A stretch of 56,916 bases of DNA from Cryomorphaceae bacterium. Its GTDB lineage: Bacteria; Bacteroidota; Bacteroidia; Flavobacteriales; Schleiferiaceae. The notes below the pieces were generated by a model, which saw only the letters and a list, made by a program, of their open reading frames with translations, did no database searches and was not told the DNA's origin. This document shows positions 1-8,727 of the stretch, piece after piece (the stretch's first letter is position 1; every line of letters begins with the position of its first letter). Both the position numbers and the translations under genes were made by a program. The DNA lies in NCBI GenBank assembly GCA_020832345.1, contig JAFIEY010000197.1, forward strand, positions 1 through 56,916, written 5' to 3'.

Positions 1-139
1 TCCACTCTAAAAAGGATGATTTCAATCAAAATCGACGCGGAGGGGATTTTTGAACCGGAGCTAACCAGCTGTTAGTGAGGATTCAAAAATCTACCGACAA
101 GGAAGATTTTGGCAGAAAGGGACTTTTTAGAGCAGACTC
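1..139 (+). repeat. R1 palindromic element, copy 1 (cut by window edge)
   Basis: This copy of the dispersed R1 element lacks only its first three bases (gag), which fall outside the window. The right end reads ctttttagagcagactc at 123-139. It matches the complete copy at 2908-3049 almost base for base. It overlaps the 3-prime end of the minus-strand gene at 83-511 and supplies its last 18 codons and stop. Confidence 0.9.
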
Positions 140-511
140 AAACTTGTAAATATTGTACATGCTTATACTGCTAGTGTCATTATTGGAAATGAGGATTTTA
201 AAATATGACAATGTATCGTTTATGTGTTGTAATTCCATTACTTGAGTATGGTAGAAAGTATTTATTTGTTTGGGCGACATCGTTCGCCAAATCCAGTCAA
301 AACCATGGTTTATGTTTTTCACTTTGAGATCACGGTATTTAGGATGCCAAAACAACGGATTGTCCACCACGGTATCGTTCATAAAAGACTCGATAAAAAA
401 AAGGTATTCTCGATTTTTAGTATCAGAGGTGTCGATTTTTAGAGAAATCGTTTGCGCTATGCTGAGATTGGAAAACGCGAAAAGTAAATAAACCAAAATT
501 TGAGATTTCAT
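83..511 (-). CDS. Small secreted protein of unknown function, C-terminus rewritten by R1
   Basis: Reads as a protein of about 142 residues with a signal peptide (MKSQILVYLLFAFSNLSIAQ) ending in a plausible AQ cleavage site. The start at 511 is chosen over the ATG six codons upstream (529) because it gives a normal signal peptide. No family is recognised; the mature part is polar with several Asn-Asp-Thr stretches. The last 18 residues (ESALKSPF...SVDF) are coded by the R1 element at 1-139, so the original 3-prime end has been replaced and the natural protein was probably longer or different at its end. It may be a broken gene. Confidence 0.5.
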   Translation of the reverse strand: MKSQILVYLLFAFSNLSIAQTISLKIDTSDTKNREYLFFIESFMNDTVVDNPLFWHPKYRDLKVKNINHGFDWIWRTMSPKQINTFYHTQVMELQHINDTLSYFKILISNNDTSSISMYNIYKFESALKSPFLPKSSLSVDF

Positions 512-670
512 GTTTTCAGGGTGATGCATTTGTCGGTTTACAAATTCAAAAATACATAATATCCATGAGAAGAATCAAGCGTTTTTTGTGGTTTTGTTTT
601 GACATCAAAACGATTCAAAATATAAGCATTTTCAAATTTCAAGGATAAAATACTGCGCTCAATAAAAAGT

Positions 671-812
671 AAGTCCACTCCAAAAAGAAAGATTCCAATC
701 AAAATCAACGCGAAAAAAATTTTTGAACCTGAGTTAACCAACCTTTAGTGAGGATTCGAAAGTCTGCCGAAGTTGAAGGTTTTAGCAGAAAGGAACTTTC
801 TGGAGCATACTC
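671..812 (+). repeat. R1 palindromic element, degenerate old copy
   Basis: This copy has the full 142-bp length and the same orientation as copies 1 and 2908, but many substitutions. Both ends are still visible (aagtccactccaaaaag at the left, ctttctggagcatactc at the right). No clean target duplication remains, so it looks like an ancient insertion. A 67-codon frame at 538-741 runs into it and is not accepted as a gene. Confidence 0.8.
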
Positions 813-849
813 TTAGTTTATCGGTTTGGTCTATTTTTTATATACCCTA

Positions 850-1008
850 TTATACTGACAGATACACGCCCATGGCAATTAGAAATAGTGAAAGCATAAA
901 CAGATTATAGCCGCCCCAAACAAGACTTAGCTTTTTCTTTATAATGGTTTTATACGTGAGCATGGCAACCATTAATCCTCCACAGATAAGGGTAATTCCA
1001 ATAAGCAT
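850..1008 (-). CDS. Small two-helix membrane protein, 52 residues
   Basis: A short frame: ATG at 1006-1008 and TAA at 850-852. It codes for 52 residues: a hydrophobic N-terminal segment (MLIGITLICGGLMVAML), a basic loop (YKTIIKKK) and a second hydrophobic segment (NLFMLSLFLIAMGVYL). This is the pattern of a small two-helix inner-membrane protein with the positive loop on the cytoplasmic side. No family is recognised. It stands alone between a degenerate R1 copy and the lipoprotein gene at 1179-1973. A promoter-like sequence lies 36-66 bases upstream. Confidence 0.5.
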   Translation of the reverse strand: MLIGITLICGGLMVAMLTYKTIIKKKLSLVWGGYNLFMLSLFLIAMGVYLSV

Positions 1009-1043
1009 ATTACTTTGAATTAAGGCTATTAAACTTTTTGCGA

Positions 1044-1074
1044 TGAATATACTTATTTATGTTGAGTTTGTCAA
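1044..1074 (-). promoter_or_regulatory. Possible promoter of the 52-residue membrane protein
   Basis: On the minus strand TTG (1072-1074) and TATATTCA (1044-1051) are 20 bases apart. This matches the Bacteroidota pattern TTG-N17-23-TAnnTTTG with one mismatch in TTTG and one good spacing. Confidence 0.35.
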
Positions 1075-1178
1075 ATTTGACTAAATCATACTGTAAAGTT
1101 TGCTATTTATTTCAAAAACATCATATTTGGGCTAAGGGTTTATTCTACATAAAAATTCAATCAGATTTTTGAATTAAC

Positions 1179-1973
1179 TTACTCAACATCAAACTCCTTG
1201 TCAATTTCTTGAATGAGCTTATACGATTCAAAAAAGGAGGTAACTTTGGCGTGTACTTTGTAACGCCCGGGCGGCAAAGAATCCCAATATACTTCACCGA
1301 AAATATGTCGATCACGAAATGAATAATTGAATGTATCAAGAATACCATTTCGTGTGATGGATTCAATCTCAACTATGAAATTGTCGAACTTGCTATAGGT
1401 TGAGGATTCAAGTAAAAGTGCCGACTGAGAACCCAGTTGTGAAATATCTGCTACGGTTAAGGTGTCTCCACCAAAATTACATAAAATGCCAAAGGACACA
1501 GGACGCAACACGATGTCCAAAACATCATTTTTAAGTATTCTAATGTATTGTTGTAAGCTCAATTTTAACAAACTATCTGACAAATGTTTAGGCTGAAACA
1601 AATAATCCTCTAAAGCACAAAAAACGTCAAACGATTTTAAAGTTGAATCTGAAAACGTCTTAAGATTTTCCCACATTTGCAAAAGTTGCTGTTTGTGTTT
1701 ATTGGAAATTGAGCCGCGGTGGTCTGTAATCTCTTTTTCCAAAGCATCTATCTCACTTTCAATCGATAAAAAGGCATTGTAAAACTTCTTTACACGCTCA
1801 GGGTTTTCAAAAGACTTTATCATTAGATCATTCTTTTTTTCAATACACAATCTTTCAAGTACCTGATTACTTTGTATTAGTATTTCAGCAATTTCATCAT
1901 TTTGCTGTTGCTGTGAAAAAGTGCATCCGAGTGCAAAAAAAAGCAGTGAAAAATATTGGACTACAATTCTCAT
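1179..1973 (-). CDS. Putative lipoprotein of unknown function
   Basis: 264 residues. The N-terminus (MRIVVQYFSLLFFALGC) ends in a possible lipobox LFFALGC with Cys17, so the protein is probably lipid-anchored. Residues 20-125 are rich in Glu, Lys, Leu and Gln with heptad-like spacing and may form helices or a coiled coil. The C-terminal ~70 residues look like a beta-sandwich ending in PPGRYKVHAKV, a phrase common in carbohydrate-binding or Ig-like folds. No family is recognised. It is transcribed alone and divergently from the beta-barrel gene at 2064. Confidence 0.65.
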   Translation of the reverse strand: MRIVVQYFSLLFFALGCTFSQQQQNDEIAEILIQSNQVLERLCIEKKNDLMIKSFENPERVKKFYNAFLSIESEIDALEKEITDHRGSISNKHKQQLLQMWENLKTFSDSTLKSFDVFCALEDYLFQPKHLSDSLLKLSLQQYIRILKNDVLDIVLRPVSFGILCNFGGDTLTVADISQLGSQSALLLESSTYSKFDNFIVEIESITRNGILDTFNYSFRDRHIFGEVYWDSLPPGRYKVHAKVTSFFESYKLIQEIDKEFDVE

Positions 1974-2063
1974 TTGGCTTTTGTGTTGATTTATAAATAT
2001 TTCTATCCTAAGTTTGTAACGTCAAATTATCATTTTTAGTAAATTTGTTTAAAAATTTTTCCT

Positions 2064-2645
2064 ATGCATAAGTTTTTATTCCCAATTGCCTTGTTTTTTC
2101 TTTGTTCTCATTCCTACGCCCAATCCTACTCACTTCGCGGCGACATCGGTATTTTAGGCTCCAACAACCCGGGTTTCAATTCAGATTTTAATCCTCAATT
2201 TTCCATAAGTGGCGGATTGCAATTTCACCAAAATCTCAATGAAAAATCCGCTATTAGTGTCGGTATGTATCATTTATTGGATGTTCATCCTTACACAAAT
2301 TATAGTGAAATTCGCAAAAATATAATGGCCATCCCCGTAAATTGGCATCGCAAATTAGGCGTCAATAAGCGATTTGAATTTTCATCCGGACTGTATTATG
2401 CAAGAGAATTTGGATCGCGAGAGATTCTCCCTGAAAATGAATGGCATTTTGAAACACAAGGCAAGGCCAGCCGAATGGGGATAAATATTGGAATTCAATA
2501 CGCATTTTTTAAATCCGATAAACTGGATATTTCCATGGCTTACCAAGGCTTTTTGCAATTATATGTTTTTCAAAACCAGGTAACTTGGGAAACAAGATAC
2601 CTAGCGTCTCTACTTTCTTTACAATGCACTATCCCAATTAAATAA
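2064..2645 (+). CDS. Outer-membrane beta-barrel protein (PorT-like fold)
   Basis: 193 residues with signal peptide MHKFLFPIALFFLCSHSYAQ. The mature part shows alternating hydrophobic and polar residues in repeated short strands (for example FSISGGLQFHQNL and MGINIGIQYAFF), as in small 8-strand barrels of Bacteroidota. It lacks a final aromatic residue (ends TIPIK), which is slightly unusual for a barrel. It stands alone, followed by the GC-rich island and an R1 copy. The call is from pattern only; the specific role is unknown. Confidence 0.6.
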   Translation: MHKFLFPIALFFLCSHSYAQSYSLRGDIGILGSNNPGFNSDFNPQFSISGGLQFHQNLNEKSAISVGMYHLLDVHPYTNYSEIRKNIMAIPVNWHRKLGVNKRFEFSSGLYYAREFGSREILPENEWHFETQGKASRMGINIGIQYAFFKSDKLDISMAYQGFLQLYVFQNQVTWETRYLASLLSLQCTIPIK

Positions 2646-2659
2646 TCATTTTTAGATCG

Positions 2660-2880
2660 CTATTTTTAGCGCACCTGCCGCCCCAATTAACCCCTTGCCA
2701 GTATTAAACATATAGATGGGGCGGCATCGGGCCGTCCGCTATAGTCCTCGTCGCTGTGCCCACAGCGGAAGGGGCGTACGGGGTCTGGCTCGTTGCCTCA
2801 CCAGCCTCCGCCGCCCACTCCGCTGTAAGGGCTCTTGCGACTGCGGGCTGCCGCTTCCGTCCCTGGTGCATTTTACCCGA
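2660..2880. other. GC-rich island, probably a degenerate dispersed element
   Basis: About 220 bases, strikingly richer in G and C than the flanks, with runs such as ggggcggcatcgggccgtcc and cgggctgccgcttccgtccc. It has no credible coding frame; the 66-codon minus frame across it has skewed Arg/Pro composition. Its wording resembles GC-rich repeat modules that recur in other Bacteroidota genomes. It has no second copy in the window and ends 28 bases before an R1 copy. Confidence 0.5.
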
Positions 2881-2907
2881 AAAAACAAACCCTGAAATTC
2901 AAATTTT

Positions 2908-3049
2908 GAGTCCACTCTAAAAAGGATGATTTCAATCAAAATCGACGCGGAGGGGATTTTTGAACCGCAGCTAACCAGCTGTTAGTGAGGATTCAAAAGT
3001 CTATCGACAAGGAAGATTTTGGCAGAAAGGGGCTTTTTAGAGCAGACTC
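2908..3049 (+). repeat. R1 palindromic element, complete copy
   Basis: This is a reference copy of 142 bp. The ends are gagtccactctaaaaag and ctttttagagcagactc, inverted repeats of each other with two mismatches. It is flanked by a perfect 6-bp direct repeat aatttt (2902-2907 and 3050-3055), as expected for a target-site duplication. It lies in the leader of the TonB-dependent receptor gene, ending 53 bases before its start codon. Confidence 0.9.
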
Positions 3050-3102
3050 AATTTTTTTTCTCCCCAATATGTAATATTTTTGAGCACCATATAAGCCTAA
3101 AA

Positions 3103-5424
3103 ATGCGCACATCTATTCTATTGTTTTTTTTGCTGGGGTTGCAAAACCTTCTTTCGGCACAAAACCACCAAATCACAGGAATGGTTTTGGATCAAAACGA
3201 TAATCCTTTACCCGGCGCTACCGTAGAAATTTTTGCCGAAAACAATCGCCGAATTGCAGCTACCACCACCGATCATGTCGGGAAATATTTTCTGGAAGTC
3301 GAACCGGATGATCAACCCCAAAACACAACTATCGTAGTCAAGTTTTTGGGCATGGAAACGGTGCGAAAACCTTTGGCATTAACGACAAATAAAAAAATCG
3401 AACACTCATTTAAATTGAAAGAAAGTCACGCTGCCCTGCCCGGTGTGGTTGTTTCTGCTTCTAAAACAGCCCAGCGAATGGAAGAAACCACGGTGTCTGT
3501 TAGCATTATGACACCCGATCTGGTCATCAATAAAAATCCCACCGACCTTCAGCAGACTGTAGATCAAATGCCCGGGGTCAACGTCACCGAAGGGCAGGTC
3601 AATATTCGCAGCGGAAGCGGTTGGTCATACGGTGCGGGAACACGAGTTTTAACCCTGGTGGATGATTTGCCACTAATCTCCCCCGATGCCAATCAAGTTT
3701 TGTGGCCAATCATTCCCTTTGAATCCATCGATCAGGTTGAAATCATTAAAGGCGCTTCTTCAGCTTTGTACGGCAGCGCTGCGCTCAACGGGGTCTTAAA
3801 TGTCCGCACACGCTCTCCTTTTTCAAAACATACTTCTGCCAATCTCTTTGCCGGATTCTACGACGCCCCGGCTAGAGAAGAACTGCACTGGTATCGCGGA
3901 AACACCCAACTCATACAAGGTGCACAGTTTTCCCATAGCAATTTTTTTAAATTGGGAAAGGGGAAATTTGGATACCTCCTCGGGGCAAATCAACTCAACG
4001 ATCAGGGTTATGCCTGGCGATCCCACGACCAACGCGCCCGAATCCACTGGAAAACAGCCTACAAAATTCCCCTGTCGAAAAACAATCTGCTGGAATTTGG
4101 ACTCAACGGAACTTTTTCGCACCGAAACAGTGGGCAAGCTTTAATTTGGAATGGGACGAATCAAGGCTATATCGCTTTTGACAGTTCGGTAACCACCACC
4201 ACCGGAATTACTTACTTCCTCGATCCGTATATCTCACTACATTTCAACAAAGGAAAAATCAAACACCATGGAAAAATGCAGGGTCGATTTTTAAACATCG
4301 ACAATGTTTCTGCCGATGAGGTTAATAGCTTCGACAATGCATCCCGGTCGGCATTATTACAATATCAACACCAGGCCACTTATAAAAAAGCCGTTTTTAC
4401 AGGTGGCTTGTTTGGTTTAACCGCATCTACAAATTCCCAAATTTTTGGCAACCACAACAGTTCCAATCAGGCTGTTTTCATTCAGGCCGATGTGCCGTAT
4501 AAGCGATTTAAATTTTCGGGTGGTGCGCGGTACGAAGCATTTCGAGTAGATGAAATGGAAGAGGCAAGACCCGTTTTTCGCGCGGGTGTCAATTACATGC
4601 TAATGGCCCACACCAATCTATACACATCTTATGGACAAGGCTTTAGATTTCCATCCATCGCAGAATTATTTACCCAGACCAACGTGGGTATGATCAATAT
4701 TTTTCCCGCCGGAGAACTTCGCCCGGAATTGGGTCAGACCTTCGAATTGGGTATTAAACAAAACATTGGCATTGGCGAAGTGCTTAAGTCGCGATTGGAA
4801 GTGGCCGGATACATCATGCATTTTGATGAAATGATCGAATTTACCTTCAACAACTGGGGCAATTCCGGGGGAGGTTTTAACCTTGATGATCTTGGTTTTC
4901 GTTCCATCAATATCGGAGAAGTCATGATCAGTGGTATTGAGGTCAATTATACGGGCGTGGTCAATTATCGGAAAACCGAATGGCAATTTTTAGCCGGATA
5001 CACCTACGCCAACCCGGTGGTTCGAGATCCCGAAGCAAACATACTCTCCGAACCCAATCCCCGAAACTACATCGACCTTTCGAGTGATACAACCAATACC
5101 CTAAAATATCGCTTTCGTCATTTGGCAAAAGCCGATTTGCAATGCATCATTTCCGAAAAATACCGCATTGGTGGCAGTCTGCGATACAACTCATTTATGC
5201 AGGCCATCGACCTGTTTTTTAATTCAATAAACGGCGTTAGAAACTTCCGGGAAGAAAATAATTCCGGTGATTTCTTTGTTGACCTCCGCATTGGCTATGT
5301 CATTCACAAAAACCTAACGGTAAATATTATTTGCGACAATGTATTCAATCGCGAGTATATGATTCGCCCGGCCATGTTGGGCATGCCAAGACGTTATATG
5401 CTCCAATTAAACGCACGTTTTTAG
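3103..5424 (+). CDS. TonB-dependent outer-membrane receptor
   Basis: 773 residues. Start chosen at 3103 because it gives signal peptide MRTSILLFFLLGLQNLLSAQ; the frame is open back to 3019, but that extension is coded by R1. Domains in order: carboxypeptidase-regulatory-like domain (about 24-105, with ITGMVLDQNDNPLPGATVEI), plug (about 115-240, with LQQTVDQMPGVNV and the plug end IKGASSALYGSAALNGVLNV), then a 22-strand type barrel to the terminal Phe (LQLNARF). The family imports siderophores, vitamin B12 or nutrients using TonB energy. The substrate cannot be told: no SusD partner is adjacent, which argues against a glycan system. R1 inserted just upstream may affect its expression. Confidence 0.9.
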   Translation: MRTSILLFFLLGLQNLLSAQNHQITGMVLDQNDNPLPGATVEIFAENNRRIAATTTDHVGKYFLEVEPDDQPQNTTIVVKFLGMETVRKPLALTTNKKIEHSFKLKESHAALPGVVVSASKTAQRMEETTVSVSIMTPDLVINKNPTDLQQTVDQMPGVNVTEGQVNIRSGSGWSYGAGTRVLTLVDDLPLISPDANQVLWPIIPFESIDQVEIIKGASSALYGSAALNGVLNVRTRSPFSKHTSANLFAGFYDAPAREELHWYRGNTQLIQGAQFSHSNFFKLGKGKFGYLLGANQLNDQGYAWRSHDQRARIHWKTAYKIPLSKNNLLEFGLNGTFSHRNSGQALIWNGTNQGYIAFDSSVTTTTGITYFLDPYISLHFNKGKIKHHGKMQGRFLNIDNVSADEVNSFDNASRSALLQYQHQATYKKAVFTGGLFGLTASTNSQIFGNHNSSNQAVFIQADVPYKRFKFSGGARYEAFRVDEMEEARPVFRAGVNYMLMAHTNLYTSYGQGFRFPSIAELFTQTNVGMINIFPAGELRPELGQTFELGIKQNIGIGEVLKSRLEVAGYIMHFDEMIEFTFNNWGNSGGGFNLDDLGFRSINIGEVMISGIEVNYTGVVNYRKTEWQFLAGYTYANPVVRDPEANILSEPNPRNYIDLSSDTTNTLKYRFRHLAKADLQCIISEKYRIGGSLRYNSFMQAIDLFFNSINGVRNFREENNSGDFFVDLRIGYVIHKNLTVNIICDNVFNREYMIRPAMLGMPRRYMLQLNARF

Positions 5425-5492
5425 TTTTTAGGCATCCTCACATCACTACAACCCATCACCCTACACCCATTCATCATTCACCACTATTCCCG

Positions 5493-5500
5493 TATCTTTG
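5493..5500 (+). promoter_or_regulatory. Promoter -7 element of gpmI
   Basis: TATCTTTG matches the Bacteroidota -7 element TAnnTTTG exactly, 25 bases before the gpmI start. No clear TTG is seen at the -33 position. Confidence 0.5.
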
Positions 5501-5525
5501 TCGCCTAAATTTTTAACCAACCCGC

Positions 5526-7067
5526 ATGGCGCCAAAAAAAACTCTACTTCTCATTCTCGATGGTTGGGGCATTCCAAAAAACCCAAATGTATCGGCCATT
5601 GAAAAAGCAAATACCCCTTTTATCGACAGTCTGTACCACCTGTATCCCAATAGTCGTCTGGAGGCTTCCGGACTGCAAGTGGGACTACCCGAAGGTCAAA
5701 TGGGAAATTCCGAGGTAGGCCACATGAATCTCGGAGCCGGCAGAATTGTCTATCAGGATTTAGTTAAAATCAACAAAGACATCGAAGAGGGTGGATTTTT
5801 CGATAATCCGGTGCTGCAAAAAGCCATGCAAAAAGCCGCCAGTCGTGAACGACCGCTGCACATTATGGGTTTGCTTTCCGACGGCGGGGTACACGCACAT
5901 ATTGGGCATATTAAAGCGCTGATTACGGCTGCCCGAAAGGCTGGCGTAAAGCGGGTAAACGTACACGCATTTACCGATGGTAGAGACACGGATCCCAATG
6001 GAGGTCTGGGTTATACCCGGGATTTACAAATGCATCTCCTACGTGAAGGCGGCAAACTGGTTTCCATTGTTGGCCGGTACTTTGACATGGATCGCGATAA
6101 TCGTTGGGAACGGGTAGCTAAAGCCTATAACCTCCTCGTTCACGCAAATGGAAAACCCGCCACTGACGCATTGGCCGCCCTTCGTGAAAGTTACAACAAC
6201 CAAATCACCGATGAGTTTGTGGAGCCAATATGGTTGGGCGCAGATGATGATGTCATACGTAATGGCGATGTCGTCATCAACGCAAATTTCCGTACCGACC
6301 GCGGACGACAAATTTCCATCGCCCTCACACAAAGAGAAATCCCCGAACATAACCTCACGCCCCTAGATATCACGTATTTTACCCTCACCCGTTACGACGA
6401 ATCATTTAAAAACATTGAGGTATTATATGAAAAGGACAACCTTAAAAACACCCTGGGTGAGGTTTTGGCCCAACACGGCAAAAAACAAATCCGCATTGCG
6501 GAAACCGAAAAATACCCGCACGTAACCTTCTTTTTTTCCGGGGGTAGAGAAGCCGCCTTTCCCGGAGAAAAACGCATTCTTTGTCCTTCCCCAAAGGTGC
6601 CAACCTACGATCTCCAGCCCGAAATGAGCGCTAGAGATATCGTCGATGCCATAGTTCCAGAACTCAACAAACGCGAAGCCGACTTCATTTGCCTCAATTT
6701 TGCCAATCCCGATATGGTGGGTCATACCGGTGTATTTGAAGCTGCAGTAAAAGCATGCGAAACCGTGGACGCTTGCGCCAAAGAAGTGATAGAAGTCGCC
6801 CTGCAAAACGAATATACCTGTTTGGTTTTGGCCGATCACGGCAATGTTGACTGTATGGTCAACAGCGATGGCAGTCCAAATACGGCGCACACCAACCAGC
6901 CCGTGCCTTTCTTTTTTATCGACAATACATTAAGGCCTAAATTGAAAGACGGAAAACTCGGCGATATTGCGCCCACCATACTTTCCTTATTGCGTGTATC
7001 TTTGCCGCCGGAAATGACGGGCAAAATCCTTATTTCCACCAACAGTGAACAAACCTACACGGCATGA
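5526..7067 (+). CDS. gpmI: 2,3-bisphosphoglycerate-independent phosphoglycerate mutase
   Basis: 513 residues, the normal length. The enzyme interconverts 3- and 2-phosphoglycerate in glycolysis and gluconeogenesis in the cytoplasm, using two Mn ions and a phosphoserine intermediate. Visible features: metal-binding start LLLILDGWG (Asp12), catalytic Ser62 in GQMGNSEVGHMNLGAGR, substrate-binding FTDGRDTDP, and metal sites in CLNFANPDMVGHTG and LADHGNVD near the C-terminus. It has its own -7 promoter element and overlaps the following HAD gene by 4 bases (ATGA), so the two are translationally coupled. Confidence 0.97.
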   Translation: MAPKKTLLLILDGWGIPKNPNVSAIEKANTPFIDSLYHLYPNSRLEASGLQVGLPEGQMGNSEVGHMNLGAGRIVYQDLVKINKDIEEGGFFDNPVLQKAMQKAASRERPLHIMGLLSDGGVHAHIGHIKALITAARKAGVKRVNVHAFTDGRDTDPNGGLGYTRDLQMHLLREGGKLVSIVGRYFDMDRDNRWERVAKAYNLLVHANGKPATDALAALRESYNNQITDEFVEPIWLGADDDVIRNGDVVINANFRTDRGRQISIALTQREIPEHNLTPLDITYFTLTRYDESFKNIEVLYEKDNLKNTLGEVLAQHGKKQIRIAETEKYPHVTFFFSGGREAAFPGEKRILCPSPKVPTYDLQPEMSARDIVDAIVPELNKREADFICLNFANPDMVGHTGVFEAAVKACETVDACAKEVIEVALQNEYTCLVLADHGNVDCMVNSDGSPNTAHTNQPVPFFFIDNTLRPKLKDGKLGDIAPTILSLLRVSLPPEMTGKILISTNSEQTYTA

Positions 7068-7471
7068 TCAACCCAGATGCAAAAATTATAGCCGTAGATT
7101 TTGACGGCACCATTGTAGAGGATCGCTATCCCAAAATTGGCAAGCCTATGCCCTTTGCGTTTGACGTATTGAAAAAACTGCAACAAGACGGTCATCGACT
7201 GATTTTATGGACATACCGTCACGGTTCTAAGCTTCGTGAAGCCGTGGAGTTTTGTGAAACCAACGGAATGACCTTTTACGCGGTAAACAAGAGTTTTGCC
7301 GAGGAAGACTACAGAAGCGATAAGATGTCTCGAAAAATAATGGCAGATGTTTTTATCGATGACCGCAATTTGGGCGGCATGAAAGGTTGGGGAGAAATTT
7401 ACCAGCTGATCAGCGGAGAAATGAAGGAAGAGTACACCGCCACCAAAAAGAAAAAATGGAAATTATTTTAA
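7064..7471 (+). CDS. Small HAD-superfamily protein (putative hydrolase)
   Basis: 135 residues. HAD motif I is clear (VDFDGTIVED, Asp12 and Asp14); motif II is likely LWTYRHG; the acidic motif IV is FIDDRNLGG near residue 104. The core is small, with almost no cap, like the BT0820-type proteins of Bacteroidota. The substrate is unknown. It starts inside the gpmI stop (ATGA overlap) and is one base from map, so gpmI, this gene and map form one operon. The Lys-rich tail (KKKKWKLF) is unremarkable. Confidence 0.8.
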   Translation: MINPDAKIIAVDFDGTIVEDRYPKIGKPMPFAFDVLKKLQQDGHRLILWTYRHGSKLREAVEFCETNGMTFYAVNKSFAEEDYRSDKMSRKIMADVFIDDRNLGGMKGWGEIYQLISGEMKEEYTATKKKKWKLF

Positions 7472-7472
7472 A

Positions 7473-8285
7473 ATGATTCACTACAAAACACCCGAGGAAA
7501 TTGAAATCATGCGGGCGTCTGCGCTTTTGGTTTCCAAAACACTTGGCATGTTGGCCAAAGAAATAAAGCCTGGGGTTTCCTCACTTTATCTCGATCGCCT
7601 GGCCGAAACTTTTATCCGCGATCACGGTGGTGTTCCGGGATTTTTGGGCATGTATGATTTTCCCAACTCACTTTGCACCTCGGTAAACGAGCAGGTTGTA
7701 CACGGCATTCCCTCCAAAAAACCGCTGGAAAACGGCGATATCATCAGCATAGATTGCGGTGTATTTATGAATAATTTTTACGGTGATCACGCCTATACCT
7801 TTGAAGTAGGCGAGGTTGATCCCGAAGTTAAGCGTCTGCTGAAAGTGACCCGGGAATGTTTGGAGCTGGGCATAGACGCCTGTCGGGTTGGCAACCGCAT
7901 TGAAGACATCGGATATTTTGTGCAACAACATGCCGAGCAGCACGGATACGGCGTAGTCCGCGAACTGGTGGGTCACGGTTTGGGCCGCAGCATGCACGAA
8001 GATCCCCAAGTTCCGAATTACGGAAGGCGCGGACGGGGCAAAAAGATAAAAGATGGACTGGTGGTGGCCATCGAACCCATGATCAATTTAGGTACTCACA
8101 GGGTAAAACAATTATCCGACGGCTGGAGCATTGTCACGCTGGACGGAAAACCATCTGCACATTACGAGCACGATGTGGCCGTAGTCAATGGCAAACCTGA
8201 AGTGCTCTCTACCTTCGCTTATATTTATGAAGCTTTAGGCGAAACCCCGGAATCTCCGGTCACGGGTTCTGTGCCTTTGCCGTAA
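7473..8285 (+). CDS. map: Type I methionine aminopeptidase
   Basis: 270 residues. Removes the initiator Met from nascent proteins. All key residues are present: His77 (VVHGIP), metal ligands Asp94 (ISIDCG), Asp105 (GDHAYTF), His168 (LVGHGLGRSMHE), Glu201 (AIEPM) and Glu232 (YEHDVAV). Length is typical of type Ia; there is no N-terminal zinc finger. Third gene of the gpmI operon. The C-terminal ~20 residues (ALGETPESPVTGSVPLP) are a short low-complexity tail. Many Bacteroidota keep map beside secY and the ribosomal operon, so this placement may be a second copy. Confidence 0.95.
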   Translation: MIHYKTPEEIEIMRASALLVSKTLGMLAKEIKPGVSSLYLDRLAETFIRDHGGVPGFLGMYDFPNSLCTSVNEQVVHGIPSKKPLENGDIISIDCGVFMNNFYGDHAYTFEVGEVDPEVKRLLKVTRECLELGIDACRVGNRIEDIGYFVQQHAEQHGYGVVRELVGHGLGRSMHEDPQVPNYGRRGRGKKIKDGLVVAIEPMINLGTHRVKQLSDGWSIVTLDGKPSAHYEHDVAVVNGKPEVLSTFAYIYEALGETPESPVTGSVPLP

Positions 8286-8314
8286 ATATTATAAACCCCT
8301 TCGTGGATTCCCCC

Positions 8315-8665
8315 AACCACATAGACACATAGAGTACATAGATTTTCACATAGAGGTTATTTTAAACGCTAAAGCGTTTTGGTTTTTTAACCACAAAGGG
8401 CGCAAAGGAGGCGCAGAGCTTCGCAAAGCGGTTTTTCAAAAAAACTTATGTTTTCTATGTGCCTATGTGGTAAAAAAAGAACCACTTCGGATATCCCCAA
8501 CCACATAGACAAATAGAGTACATAGATTTTCACATAGAGGTTTTTATAAAGCGTTTTTCAACCGCAAAGGGCGCAAAGGAGGCGCAGAGTTTCGCAAAGC
8601 GTTTTTTTGAAAAAACTTATGTTTTCTATGTGCCTATGTGGTAAAAAAAGAACCACGAAGTGGTT
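8315..8665. repeat. R2 repeat block A (two units)
   Basis: Two head-to-tail units with a 184-base period (starts 8315 and 8499). Each unit has a left arm of spaced acatag words (aaccacatagacacatagag), a middle with cgcaaag words, and a right arm complementary to the left (ctatgtgcctatgtggt), so a unit can fold into a long hairpin. A short hairpin accacgaagtggt closes the block. It lies between convergent genes (map and a T9SS cargo). The 300-plus bases here hold nothing else visible. Confidence 0.9.
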
Positions 8666-8727
8666 TTCCCTACCCCTCGAAGTGATTCCTTTCAACAGTT
8701 TTTAACCAAAGCTTTCCCGTTTGCGCT

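Noticed and set aside
538-741. 67-codon minus frame with a hydrophobic start (MVNSGSKIFFALILIGIF)
   Set aside because: The hydrophobic part is coded by the degenerate R1 copy at 671-812; other R1 copies give similar chance stretches, and no homologue or promoter supports it.
2739-2939. 66-codon minus frame across the GC-rich island
   Set aside because: Arg- and Pro-rich composition follows from GC content; it runs into R1 and lacks any recognisable domain.
3019-3102. Longer start for the TonB-dependent receptor
   Set aside because: The extra codons are coded by R1 and leader; the start at 3103 gives a normal signal peptide.
6423-6890. 155-codon minus frame opposite gpmI
   Set aside because: It is a shadow of gpmI, with no domain, and the conserved enzyme is on the other strand.
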